Positions 47,255 through 58,025 of a stretch of DNA of 64,000 nucleotides are shown piece after piece (position 1 is the first letter of the stretch; every line of letters begins with the position of its first letter). Below the pieces are notes generated by a model. That model saw nothing but the letters and a program-made list of their open reading frames with translations, was not told the origin of the DNA and made no database searches. This stretch comes from Diabrotica undecimpunctata (Eukaryota > Arthropoda > Insecta > Coleoptera > Chrysomelidae), in contig NC_092806.1 in assembly GCF_040954645.1 (NCBI RefSeq), positions 28,855,644 through 28,919,643 of the forward strand, written 5' to 3'. The position numbers and the translations under genes were made by a program.

Positions 47255-48113
47255 GAGGAATTACAGTCTTTTAAATTTGTGCGAAATTTCCCCCCGATCG
47301 GTCAAATAGTTTAAAAGTTTAAAAAATTAAGTTTTTACGGTGAATTTCAAATGGACTAAAATTTTTCCGAGGTTTCCCATATTTTCCGGCCAGTGAAAAC
47401 TATGTAGTTATTCATATTTCGACGAGCTACCCCAGATTAAAAAAGAGGCTTCTAGCTGCAATGGAAGCCGAGGTAATGTAAATTTTCCTTCGTGTTTCAA
47501 TTTGAAGTTCCGATCTCGAAAAAAAAAACGGAGCTGAAACAGTTATCCCTTCAACTTTCCTATGTCGATCTTTCGAAAGTATCTTCGTTTCGAAGGGCTG
47601 TAAGTTTCGAAAAATTTGATGAATTTTATAGCTATAAGTTTCAATATAAAGTTTAGATTTTCATTCAAAATTTGTGGAAATTTTACTTCTTAATGTTTAT
47701 AAACAATGGAGATATGATTTTTTTAAAAATAGTCCCTAACTTCGTTCCTATTGGTCATAGAACGTTGTTTTTTTAAATGTGGGTTTTTTTACCAGCTATC
47801 CCATGGTTGTACGTACAAGTCTGTAGCCTGAAAAATTATTATTACAATTCTTTATAAGTAAAAAACATACCCCTTTTTCAAACGTTTATTTTGTAAATAA
47901 TTTCGATGAAAACGCAGTATGCATTCAACTTCTGAGATAGTTTAAGTCTAAAAGAAACCTATGAAATTTGCTAAATGTGTCTAGCATAATTAATAGAGCA
48001 AGTTTAATAGTTTAAATATTTAGAGCCTCAGGGATAAATAAATTAAATAACTTTTAAACTATTTGACCGATCGGGGGGAAATTTCGCACAAATTTAAAAG
48101 ACGGTAATTCCTC
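47255..48113. mobile_element. Non-coding transposon with about 68-bp near-perfect inverted termini
   Basis: The left end runs GAGGAATTACAGTCTTTTAA through TTCCCCCCGATCGGTCAAAT to about 47322. The right end is its inverse with two or three differences. The 859-base body has no open frame or family motif. The high identity of the ends suggests a relatively recent insertion. The superfamily is unknown. Confidence 0.85.
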
Positions 48114-48239
48114 GATGTTCAAATGTATTAATAACATTTTATTTTGTTAATAAAAAAAATTATAAATTAGTGCAAAAAACTGCTTTTTTGCAAATATCTT
48201 CGTAAATCATTTATCAATTTTAATTTAAAAAACGGGAAA

Positions 48240-48455
48240 ATAAAATAAAAATAAAAAATAAAAATAAAAACGTTTATTGCCATTATTAGTCTACATTTCA
48301 AATTGTTTATATTTCATTTTCTTCTTCACGACGTCCCGCTCTTGCACCGCGTGATATTGGTCATTTTTTCTCTCGGATTCCTGGACTTCTGCTGGTTGCA
48401 TCCTGGCGTCTTCTTCTGTAGGTACTTTTTGTGGCATCGTACCTACTTCCCAAAA
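48240..48455 (-). mobile_element. Non-LTR retrotransposon 3'-end fragment
   Basis: The segment matches blocks of the 3' region of the Jockey-type copy at 32880. On the minus strand it finishes with GGCAATAAACG and a T-rich run made of TTTTTA units. It is non-coding. Confidence 0.6.
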
Positions 48456-48459
48456 AAAA

Positions 48460-49326
48460 AACGGGAAAATAACGATATTCTTGATAATAAAAAATTGATA
48501 TAAATATTGTTTATGTAAAATATAAGGGAAAAAACTTATAGACAAAAAATCAAATTGTGACCATAAATTATTGTTTAAAAAAAAACGCAAGATAAAAATA
48601 CGAGTACTTTTTCATCTATTCGTCATTTAGTAACCCCACCTATGTCTTAAAACCTTGAGATATCTGCGATACATTTTTCGACCTTTTTTTTAACCAGACT
48701 GGGCTAACGTTCCTGTTTTTAATTTTCATAACATTATACCCTATATGTATGTCTCCTAGAATAAGACGTACTCTAACAAAACAATTTAATCATTTGGATG
48801 TTTTTGCTGCTTTATAAGATTATAATGTGATAAACAATTGATTTGGATGTATTAAAGTCAACGTACTTTTTATTTACATTTGTTCTTTGTAAATTATCAT
48901 ATAATTGTATAACTACTTTGGAATAATTTAGTAATTGCTGAAATCTCATTTCCATATACTTAATATTCCGTTGTTTCCAAATTGGCAACCATAGATGGAA
49001 TAATAAATGGAGTTTTACCGTCTCTTTGAACAGAACCAGCTCTTTAATTAAAACACGTTAAAGTATCATCGGTCACTTTGAAGTATATACGAGGAGTGGT
49101 TGATGGCTGTGCAGAATTATCATAATGTATCCATAAATAATAATCCATGCATACAGACTATCACCAATATTTAATTATTATATATTCTTCATAGTTTGAT
49201 TCCGGATTATATTCATGAGCCGGTTTTGATAGCTCTTTTAGTATTAATATATATATGCTTTTTAGAATTTGTATAAGATGTTTTGGGTACCCACTTCTTC
49301 CTAAAATCTTTTTAAAATGTATTCTG

Positions 49327-49330
<4 letters not shown>
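48460..49330. other. Intron or intergenic stretch without genes
   Basis: AT-rich sequence with no recognisable gene. A minus-strand frame over 49161-49475 is produced by the AT microsatellite. Confidence 0.4.

Positions 49331-49394
<64 letters not shown>
49331..49394. repeat. (AT)n microsatellite
   Basis: About 64 bases of uninterrupted AT dinucleotide. Confidence 0.97.
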
Positions 49395-49396
<2 letters not shown>

Positions 49397-49964
49397 ATTT
49401 GAATATATGTTGAAATCGATTACGCTGATTCCTCAATAGAGTCATTACGTTTTTTTTTGCCAACAGTGATATCACAATTGTGGTTTTTAAGCTGGTGTTT
49501 CCAGCACAGGCTCTTTAAGTGTAGCGGACGTAATTTTAATAATAGTTCTCCATATTTTAATAATTCTGCATTTAATCCATGTCGCCTTATGGTTTGCAGT
49601 ACTTGGTTTTGTTAAGGCCTTCTTTTAGTTCTTAAAATGTTATGAGATCGTCTTGGTAGTCTTCGTCCGCTTTTTCATCAAACTCTGGAATCTTCTAAGT
49701 TCTAATCTAAGTTCTTTTCATTTTTGTTTTTATACGACATTTAAGGTGACCACATTTTTCTCAGTTTCTTTCGTGTACTAGATTACACTGATTTTATCCC
49801 AGCTTTCGTCGTTACTTGTTTTCGTGTTAGTGATAATTGCCAAGCAATTTCACTGTATATTATTTCACGTCAATATTCCTTGACCCACTTACTCGATAAT
49901 CAATTTTAGGAGATTGTCAAGTTAAATAAATGCCAAACAGTGATAAGCTTTGTGTGACTCTTTT

Positions 49965-50095
49965 TGATTTATTTTTTCCATTGTTGAACATAGGCCTCTC
50001 CTAGATATTTTCATCTACTTCCGTTCTGCACCTCTGCTACCGAATTAGTCGCAATTCTTTAGATGTCATCGGTCCATCGAGGTCTACCCCAATGA
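49965..50095 (-). mobile_element. RTE-like 3'-tail fragment
   Basis: Minus-strand reading gives GRPRWTDDI then RIATNSVAEVQNGSR and KYLGEAYVQQWKK, the conserved end of RTE-like polyproteins (TDDI...W..LGE.YVQQW). Confidence 0.78.
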
Positions 50096-50295
50096 ATAAT
50101 TTTGGTTTTTAGAAAACTATTGTTTTGGCGACGTTTCGGCAAGGTCACACTTGTCATTGTCTAGTCAGATTAGTTCTGCTTCTTCCAAATGTTCGCGTAG
50201 AACTGGTTGTGGTTTCTAGGTCGCTGTATGCGTTCTTGGTCAATAGGGATCGACGCACGACGGTACGAAATCCTGTTTGTTCTTGTGCTTCAGAC

Positions 50296-50467
50296 AGTAG
50301 CGCACCTAGAATTTGCCTCTGGGGGGTGGGGTTTGGTTGGTCACCGAAATTTTGTTTGTGATTTTACCTCCATTTTGAGTCCTTAAAATGTGTGAATAAC
50401 AGTGTCGGAATAGGGTCGGGGGGGGAGGGGTTTAACCCCCCGAAACCCCCTCTGGGTGCGCTACAGG
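50296..50467. repeat. GC-rich inverted-repeat unit
   Basis: GTAGCGCACCTAGAATTTGC and CTCTGGGGGGTGGGG at the left are answered by an inverse CCCCCTCTGGGTGCGCTAC at the right. G/C homopolymer runs inside stand out from the AT-rich surroundings. Probably a small MITE; non-coding. Confidence 0.62.
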
Positions 50468-50535
50468 CTTCAGAATCTAAATATGTTTTCTCGATTCGAT
50501 TCTCCAAAACCTTCCCATATATTCTACTCATAAAT

Positions 50536-51616
50536 CTATTCGTAGGTAATTTTTACAATTGTTTTTGTCACCCTTTTTATGTATAGTACTGAGATATGAT
50601 GTCCATTCCTTAGGGATTTTGCTTTATTTATGCATTCTTGAAATAGTTGCCGAAGATGTTCGTATAATTTGTTCATTTCGTACTTAAACAATTCTCCGTG
50701 TATATCTCCGGGTGCTTTGTTCCTCTTCAGATGTTTACATACATTTTTAATTTCTTCTGTTGTTAATCTTATTGGCAAGTGTACTATTGCAATTCTCTCT
50801 TTGTTGTGGTTAATATTTTCTTGAAATTATACTGTATTCTCTACTAACAGTTCTTTGAAAGTTTGAAATACTCTTTCCAGTCTTCAGGCTTTATGCTCTT
50901 CATTATGTCTTTATTTTTTTCTTTTCTCAATTTTTTAATTTTGAGCTTTCTTTACTTCTATTTGTTTTTCTTTGTATTTTATTTTGTCTTGTATTAATTT
51001 GGGAAGTTAAATATTGTTGGTATAATTGTCTTTTACATTTGATTTCTTTCTCCATTTCGTTGTCCCGTCAGTGTGGTTTGTTTAAACTGGATTTTACATA
51101 TTTTCCCAATGCTTCAAATGCTGCTTCATGTAAACAGTTTTTTAGATGTTGCGTATAATCGATCAATATTTTTAGGGGAGAAAATTTGTAGCTTCTAATC
51201 CAATCTATTTTTGAATAGTTCTTGGGTATTTTCTCTACCTCGGCTTTTAATCTTCGTTCGGTTAGCTTTTATCTTTTGTTTATGTCTAGACGTGTTTCTC
51301 TTTCTTGTCTTCGGATTGTGAAGTGTATTTTTGAACTTAATAAATAGTGATCGCTATCACATGTCACGCTTCTCCCGAACTGTGTATCAATTTATGTGGG
51401 AAGACACCATTTAAAGATTCTGGTTGCACAAAACTATGAATCTCTCACCATTGTTTTTCGTGGTATCTTCTCTGTATTTTTTCCACTGTTTCATTCCCAT
51501 CTTTCCTTCCTATTCTACTGTTAATGTTCTCTCCATTAATATTATTCCTCCCGTTTTCCACGGTTGACTTATTTTTGATATTTCTTCGTGAAGATTTTCA
51601 AAAAATGCGTCTTTTA
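50536..51616 (-). mobile_element. Inverted 5' half of a family-C-like retrotransposon (endonuclease and RT start)
   Basis: Reading down the minus strand from 51616 gives VKDAFFENLHEEISK, a degraded NSRIGRK segment, FPHKLIHSSG and CDSDHYLLSSKIHFTIRRQE, all mid-to-late endonuclease. Then comes a linker, the RT start LTTEEIKNVCKHLKRNKAPG and a final HKKGDKNNCKNYL. The last motif is followed in such elements by the segment that begins the plus-strand copy at 51617. The two halves look like one insertion with a 5' inversion. Confidence 0.75.
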
Positions 51617-52790
51617 CATCGGCTAATCAGTCGTTAGAGAATATACGAAAGGCTAGAGGAGGATATTAGTGAAACACAGTTCGGGTTCCGAAATGGAATG
51701 GGTACTCGAGAAGGACTATTTGCCATCAACATATTGATTCAGCGATGTCGGGATGTAAACGTTGATCTACACTTGTGCTTTGTTGACTACGAAAAAGCTT
51801 TCGATAAAGGAAGACATGAAAAACTAATATCAATACTTATGAACAAGTGCATTGACAGTAAAATCATAAATATAGTGCAAACATTATATTGGAACCAAAG
51901 TGCCATGGTTCAAATTGATGGGCAACACTCAGAAGAAATGAAGATCTGTAAAGGAGTTAGACAGGGATGTGTTTTATCGCCACTTTTGTTTAACTTATAT
52001 TCTGAAGAAATTCAGAAAGTTGTAGTTACCGTTAACGGAAAATAATTAATAACTTACGATATACAGACGACACTTTGATCATAGCAACGAGTATAGAAGA
52101 TCTACAACATCTTATCGAAAGCTTAAGTCGTTAAAAAAACGAAGTACATGCTAATTACAAAAAGACCACAAAATATACATCACCTATTGACTTCTTCTTT
52201 GTCAACCATTTCCCATCCACTCCTGAATGTAGGTCTCTCCCAATTGCTTCGATCTTTCTCTATCTTGCGCTTGAATGAAGCCACTCCTAACGTGCAAAAA
52301 TCTAAATTTGGAGATCAGACTACGTACCATTCTCTGTTGTATATTTTCAATATTATTATATGGAACTGAGACTTGGACATTAAAAAAATGCAATTTAAAA
52401 AGAATCGAGGCTTTCGAACTCTGGTTATACCGCAGAGTATTAAAAATATCATGGACTGATAGAATTACTAATAAAGAAGTACTGGAGAGGGTTGGTAAAG
52501 AAACAGAACTAATCACCACTATACAAACCAGAAAACTGGAATACCTAGGCCACGTGATGAGGGGACCAAAATATGAAATTTTGAGACTCATAATACAGGG
52601 AAAGATTCAAGGAAGATCTATTGGCCGAAGGCAGAACTCATGGTTGAAGAATCTACGTGATTGGTACCAATGCAGATCGATTGATTTGTTTAGAGCAGCA
52701 AGATCAAAAATAAAAATAGCCATTATGATTGTCAACCTTCGTAGGGAGACGACACTCTAAAAAGAATAATCAGTCGTTACTTATTGCGTG
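51617..52790 (+). mobile_element. 3' half of the same retrotransposon, RT to C-terminus, family C
   Basis: The plus strand starts at RIYERLEEDISETQFGFRNG and continues with LCFVDYEKAFDKGRHEKLIS (motif A) and VRQGCVLSPLLFNLYSEE (motif B). The YADD region survives only as a frame-broken IYRRHF-type stretch at 52055-52075. A foreign RTE tail occupies about 52190-52275. The C-terminal frame follows (52275-52760: TWTLKKCNLKRIEAFELW, LEYLGHVMRGPKYEILRL, GRRQNSWLKNL). Confidence 0.87.
52190..52275 (-). mobile_element. RTE-like 3'-tail inserted in family-C copy
   Basis: Minus-strand reading gives FIQAQDRERSKQLGETYIQE then WMGNG, an RTE-like C-terminus unrelated to the surrounding family-C coding sequence and in opposite orientation. 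It is very similar to 20925-21025. Confidence 0.75.
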
Positions 52791-52794
52791 TATG

Positions 52795-54143
52795 CAGCCA
52801 TAACTACTGTTAGTTTATCTCCGTTGCGCACATATGTACCTTAATTAATCTTTCATTTATAGCTTCCTAAGTTTATGAACTTCTGTAAATCATCAAAGAA
52901 ATTTTCTGTTAAGCTCTACTTCCTTGTAAATGTATTCATGCATTTCTTAAATGTTTTGGTGTGCATGCTCCTTTAGCTTTTCTTTGTAATCATCTTTATT
53001 TCTATACTTATTTTGTTATTTTCAAATATCTCTGTTCCTCCTAATGTTAAGGAATTTTACATAATAAAAGCTGTTTATGACGAAGAACCAAGTCGGAGTT
53101 ATAATCTTTTTAGTCCGTTTAACTAGATCATTTACAGATTTTCTACAAAAATTGTTAAAACATGTTTAATAGCTGCAGTATCTAACAACAGTAGTGGAAA
53201 ACAGACAAATTATTGCATAGGTTTTACTTTGTCTATTGCTGATCGAAATAGTGATCTAGTTTTCACTTACTAGACTTATTCACCAGTGCTTAATAGAACT
53301 GACTCTAATTCTTTGATATTTTTCTTCTATCTCGAGCACGCTTACCCTTTAATTTACCTTTGGGTTATTACTGTTTTTATATACATCAGTAAAATCTGTC
53401 AACCGAGAAAAGCCGTTTACTGCCTGCCGTTTTCACTACTTTAATTTTGCAATAAGTAATAATCACAAACTTCACATGGCAAATATAATCATATTTCAGT
53501 GTTTGAAAGCATGTTAAATTTTTTAACCTTCTACTATAAAAATTAGGAGTATCGTTATATTTACATATTATAGTTCTTTGAAATTTCATAAGATTCCATA
53601 AATCAATAATTTGTTTGACATGAAATCCTACGAAACATTAGTTTGCGATGATTTTTACTGTTTTATCAGCTTTACTTAATTATCAACATTCTTAGAACCG
53701 TATTATTATAATGATGAGTTTTCACTTAGATTTGTTGACGCGTTATATCAAATAATATTAAGAATTAAATTGTTGTGCTCCTTAACTATTACACAAACAG
53801 TTTAATTAACAGAAAAATTGATTTGTAACCGGTTCTTAAAATTCGTTTCGGACTTTTAGTATATTAGAACATTTTGTCTAACAAATGTTAACAAATTACA
53901 TGAACACAAAACAAAATAAAATAAATTCATACAACGGATTTCCGAAAGACCGAAAGTCCTATAGAGACTATATAAGTTTCAAAACCATACGTCCATTCCA
54001 TTCATACTGAATTGCTTTGGCGACCTATGATCTTGCGTTGAGGTCTCCTATTATTATTGAGGGTTCGTCGTTTAGGAACGTGTTTAAGTCATCTTCATCT
54101 TCAATCGGTGGATCTTGAGGTCTTACGTAGGCGGAGGTAATTC

Positions 54144-54145
<2 letters not shown>
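52795..54145. other. Stretch without genes
   Basis: AT-rich, non-coding sequence of about 1.35 kb. No frame with recognisable similarity, no inverted repeat, no RNA gene. Confidence 0.45.
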
Positions 54146-54148
<3 letters not shown>

Positions 54149-54206
<58 letters not shown>

Positions 54207-54234
54207 GAACTAGAAGTATTTGCTGACAACGTAA

Positions 54235-54289
<55 letters not shown>
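54149..54289. repeat. Two (TA)n microsatellite blocks at a retroelement 3' end
   Basis: Blocks at 54149-54205 and 54238-54289 are separated by a 32-base unique segment. They directly follow, in minus-strand sense, the 3' end of a family-A retroelement. The family-A copy at the start of the window also ends in an AT run. Confidence 0.95.
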
Positions 54290-54291
<2 letters not shown>

Positions 54292-55985
54292 GGGATTCTA
54301 CAGTATTCACTGCCTTCCCTCGCTCAACCGTTTCCATCTCTCTCTGTTGTCCCATTCTCCATCGTTTAGGCCTCTCTTACTCATGGCGTCGTCTACTTCG
54401 TTCCTCCAGGATTTTCGAGGTCGTCCTCTTTTCCTCCTTCCTATGGGGTTATTCTCTTTATCCATCTGCTGTCGCTAGTTCTTCTTACATGTCCATACCA
54501 CTTTAGTCTTTTTTGTTCTATATATGTTAATATGTCTGTTTCTATTGATGTTCTTTGCTTTATTTCGTCATTACTTCTCCTATCCATTCTTGTTACTCTG
54601 CAGCATCTTCGTAGGCATTCCATCTCTGTTACTACTATCTTTCTGCTGTTTTTCTTGTTTATGATCCAATTTTCAGCCCCATATGTCATAATACTTTGCA
54701 CTAATGTTTTATAAATCTGTGTTTTTGTCTTAATATTTAGGTGTCTATCCCACCATAGTGAGTTAAGTTGTCGGATTGCTGTTCTTGTTTGTCCTAATCT
54801 TAGTGTAAATTCTTCCTCTGTTGTTGCCTTTTTCGTGATTATAAACCCCAAGTATTTGAATTTATTCTTTCCTTTGATAATTACGTTGTCATCAATCTGT
54901 AGATCTTCTATGTCTTCTTCACTTGTAGATAGGTACTCTGTTTTCGCGAGGTTAATATCTAGGCCAGCCTTGGTACATTCTTCTTGCAGTTTCTTCATCA
55001 TGTAGCTGAGGTCGTCTTGGTCTTGTGCAATCAGTACTTGATCGTCTGCAAAGCTTAACGTATATAGGTATTCGTTCCGTACCGGTACTCCCATGCCTTC
55101 ACATTTTCTTTTCCATGTAGTCAAGGTTTTCTCTAAGTATATTTTGATTAGGGTTGGAGATGTGGAACAACCCTGCAGTAGCCCTTTTGTTGTGGTGAAG
55201 TCTCCTATGATTGTTGTTCCCATTTTAATGGACTCTTTCTCAGGTCCACAAATGCCAAATGTATATCTGTATTTTTTGCTTTTTTCTTTTCCAGCAGTTG
55301 TTCCATTCTGACTTCTCCTTGCCTCATTTGTATTCTTACTGTTGTTGCTTGCATAGTACTCAGTTGTCATTCTGATGTGACTTATGCCTTTTTTCACTAA
55401 TATTGCTGTGCCACCTGATCTTCCTGTGTTATCGTTCCTGTATATGTCGTAATATGATATTGATGTTGTTCGTGAGCTTTGTTTCCTGTATAGCCACGAA
55501 ATCCATTTCGTATCTGTTGACCAGTTCGTCCAGTATATTCTGGTTGGTCCTTATGCCTCCTGGATTCCAGGAGCCTATCTTCAAGTATCCCCTATTTGCT
55601 TGCACTAGTTCAGTGCAAGCTTTATATCGGCGATCGCCTCGTGGACTATCCTAGTAACCAGTTCTTTTACTGAGTTTACTAGGTCGTCTTGTTGTTGTTT
55701 AGAGAAGAGAATTGTATTCTTATTGTTTTGTGCTTTGGCTGCCTGTGCGTAGGAAGGTCCGCTTGATGTTTGTTGCGGCCTTTTTTGCCAGGCTTGTTGT
55801 CTTTGTGGTTGTTTTCTTTCCTAGGTTGGACATCTGGGGCACCCTCTAAAGTTTGCCGGGTGCTGTCCCTGGCAGTTTACACATTTTGCCTTTTGTTCTT
55901 TAGGCATCTGGTAGTCTCTGCTTTGGTGGCTTTCGCCACACCTTACACATCGAGGTGTCTTAAAGCATGCTCTTTAAAGATAGCG
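54290..55985 (-). mobile_element. Non-LTR retrotransposon, family A, internally deleted copy
   Basis: On the minus strand the order is as follows. First an ORF1 zinc-knuckle region (TPRCVRCGESHQSRDY, KCVNCQGQHPANFRGCPRC). Then the endonuclease start (YLKIGSWNPGGIRTNQNILD, YEMDFVAIQETK). A large deletion runs through the rest of the endonuclease and RT motif A (joined at GPEKESIKMGTT). Then LSFADDQVLIAQDQDDL through [20 protein letters not shown] and the tail. The RT part is nearly identical to the copy at 1-1150. The ORF1 frame has a stop inside. Confidence 0.88.
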
Positions 55986-56007
55986 GCACTAATTATGAAT
56001 ATAAATA

Positions 56008-56800
56008 CAGTAGAGCGTCGATTATCCGAACGTCGATCAACCGAACGACCGCTTATCCGAACTCCCGACTTGTCTCGTTAACACTAAATTGAAAATGCCA
56101 AAACATTAACTTTTTGTCCTTTCTGTGAAGAATAAATACGAGATTAATAAACGGTTAGAGAAAGGTGAATCTGTAACCAAGTTATCCAATAAATACAAAG
56201 TTGGTAAGCAAAAGACGAGCATGAGTAACTTTATGTCCCAGCTTGTGTCTTTTGACTGATCCACTAGTCGTAAAACGATGAATCTTGCCTCAAACATGGA
56301 TTTACATGATGCTGTGTATAAGTGATTTACTCAAAAGAGATCCCGGGGAGAACCTATTTCTGGTCCGGTTCTGTGTGAAAAAGCAGTTCAATTCAACGAA
56401 AAACTCTGAGGGCCGTCAAATGTTCAAGCAAGCACAGACTGGTTAAAAGAACTTAAGTCGAGGCATGGCATTCGTGAGCTTCAAATTATCATCATTCTGG
56501 CTTTACAACCCTACGTGGGTCCTAGCCTCCTCAAGAATTTCTCTCCAGTCGTCCCTATCCATCGCCTTCCTTCGCCAAGCACGTATTCCCATATTTCTCA
56601 TGTCTTCTGAACTTTAAATACAAGGGGAAAAACTGTCTGCTGATTTATCAGTCATCAACTGTAAGTTTAGATAATAAAGATAATAATAATAACATAATTG
56701 GTGCTTCTGGAGCGTTTACTTGCGTAGATGTTGCCTTACGTTGGTTTGAAACACAAGCTGAGAGCGACTAGTATTAGTATCTTTCCTTAAAAAACACGTG
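56008..56800 (+). pseudogene. Pogo/Tigger-like transposon, left part, decayed
   Basis: A left terminus beginning CAGTAGAGCGTCGATTATCC after TA is of the pogo/Tigger type. Broken frames give YEINKRLEKGESVTKLSNKY, KTMNLASNMDLHDAVYK, SRGEPISGPVLCEKAVQFNE and WLKELKSRHGIRELQI. After an insertion come GEKLSADLSVINC and GASGAFTCVDVALRWFETQA. These are the DNA-binding and CENP-B-type regions of jerky/Tigger transposases. The catalytic domain and the right terminus are missing. Confidence 0.85.
56486..56612 (-). mobile_element. RTE-like 3'-tail inserted in the pogo-like fossil
   Basis: Minus-strand reading gives RNMGIRAWRRKAMDRDDWRE then ILEEARTHVGL and an ATGATGAT end. Flanks TTCAAAT and TTTAAAT look like a short target duplication. 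Removing the insert rejoins the pogo-like reading. Confidence 0.78.
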
Positions 56801-56804
56801 ACCT

Positions 56805-57770
56805 AGACGCTCGTAACGACCTAGCGTTAGTAACTAAGACTTAAAAAATCTTCAATGTTTGTCAATATTGTACCTAAATTATGTTTTGTTGAAAGACTGC
56901 ACTTTTTTGTTTAATTCCTATTTGTCATTAAATATAGAGAAAACAGTCTATTTCTGGCCTCTGGTCGAAAACAAAATGCACAATCTTTTACCTCCTTCAG
57001 ACCTACTTCATGATTTATGATCATCAAATTCTCAAAGCAAGTCAAAATAGAGGCAAATAACAACGTAACTCTGGGCTCAGTTATCTCCAACTATCCAGGA
57101 CTCCCGCAGAACTATCACTTTCACTTACACTTCTTATTTTTAATAAATTAAAATAACTTCTTTTACAAATTCACATCTAATTTTTGACAACCAAGTTCTT
57201 CAAAAATTCATTCTAAGATTATCTCCCTTTCCTGGTTTCATTATTTTTGTCTTTTATCTTCTCTCCTTGCAAATTAAATCCTAGCGAATCCGCTTCTTCA
57301 ATTCTCTCCCCGTCAGACTTTTTATATCCTATCTAAATTAGCAAAAAACCAATCTTCGAAATTACACTGTCTTACAAATTTTCCTTTTTAATTCTTTCGC
57401 TTACAAATTAGAACTTCAACTAATGTACCTTATGAGGAATTATGGTAAACCATTACTGCCTCTTTACTTAACAATAAAGTTCTAAATTGCTAATCTGTTC
57501 GCAACGTCATGTTTTGTCTTATCTACCTATTTAAGCACAGACAAAAGATACGATTACTAAATCGAACCTTTCTCGGATTTTTAAACCTTAAACTGCAAAG
57601 AAAACGTCCTTATCCGGTACACTGCACAGTGTCCTTTTTCTCCGAATCTCTAATATTAATAGACTACTTATCTAATTATTATCGGTATTTAATGTGGTAA
57701 TTAATAATATCGGATCGTGCGGAGGATAATTCTTTTGTTTACTGTTTGTTGATTAAAGTTAGCTTTATTG
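56805..57770. other. Stretch without genes
   Basis: AT-rich non-coding sequence. The short frame at 57509-57700 has no recognisable similarity. Confidence 0.4.
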
Positions 57771-57774
57771 TCTT

Positions 57775-57955
57775 TATGAAGAGTCACTCATTATATCCGA
57801 ATTCTGCGGCATCTTGGACGAATACCGATCTGGTGCACATGAGATCTTTTTTTATTCAACAGAAACATTTTCATACTTGGTCAGATCCGAACCCACACTC
57901 ACCGAGTAATTTAATTGGTAAGTTACCGCTCTGACTACTGCGCTACCGAGCTTAA
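57775..57955 (-). repeat. tRNA-derived SINE-like unit (or tRNA pseudogene)
   Basis: On the minus strand the segment opens with CTCGGTAGCGCAGTAGTCAG, which contains an A-box-like TAGCGCAGTAG (57935-57945). About 40 bases further is GGGTTCGGATCT, a B-box-like element (57883-57893). Acceptor-stem ends do not pair convincingly, so it is not a functional tRNA gene. A non-tRNA body follows. Its family differs from the SINE at 58625. Confidence 0.6.
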
Positions 57956-58025
57956 AAGTTTTCGTTTGTTGTACTAATATTTAAGCAGAACGAATTTAAT
58001 GCGTTGTAATTTATTTTAAAAGATA

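Noticed and set aside
49161..49475. 104-residue frame with an isoleucine-tyrosine run
   Set aside because: Produced by translation of the (AT)n microsatellite.
57935..57955. Functional tRNA gene on the minus strand
   Set aside because: Internal promoter boxes are present, but the acceptor stem does not pair and the loop lengths are wrong.
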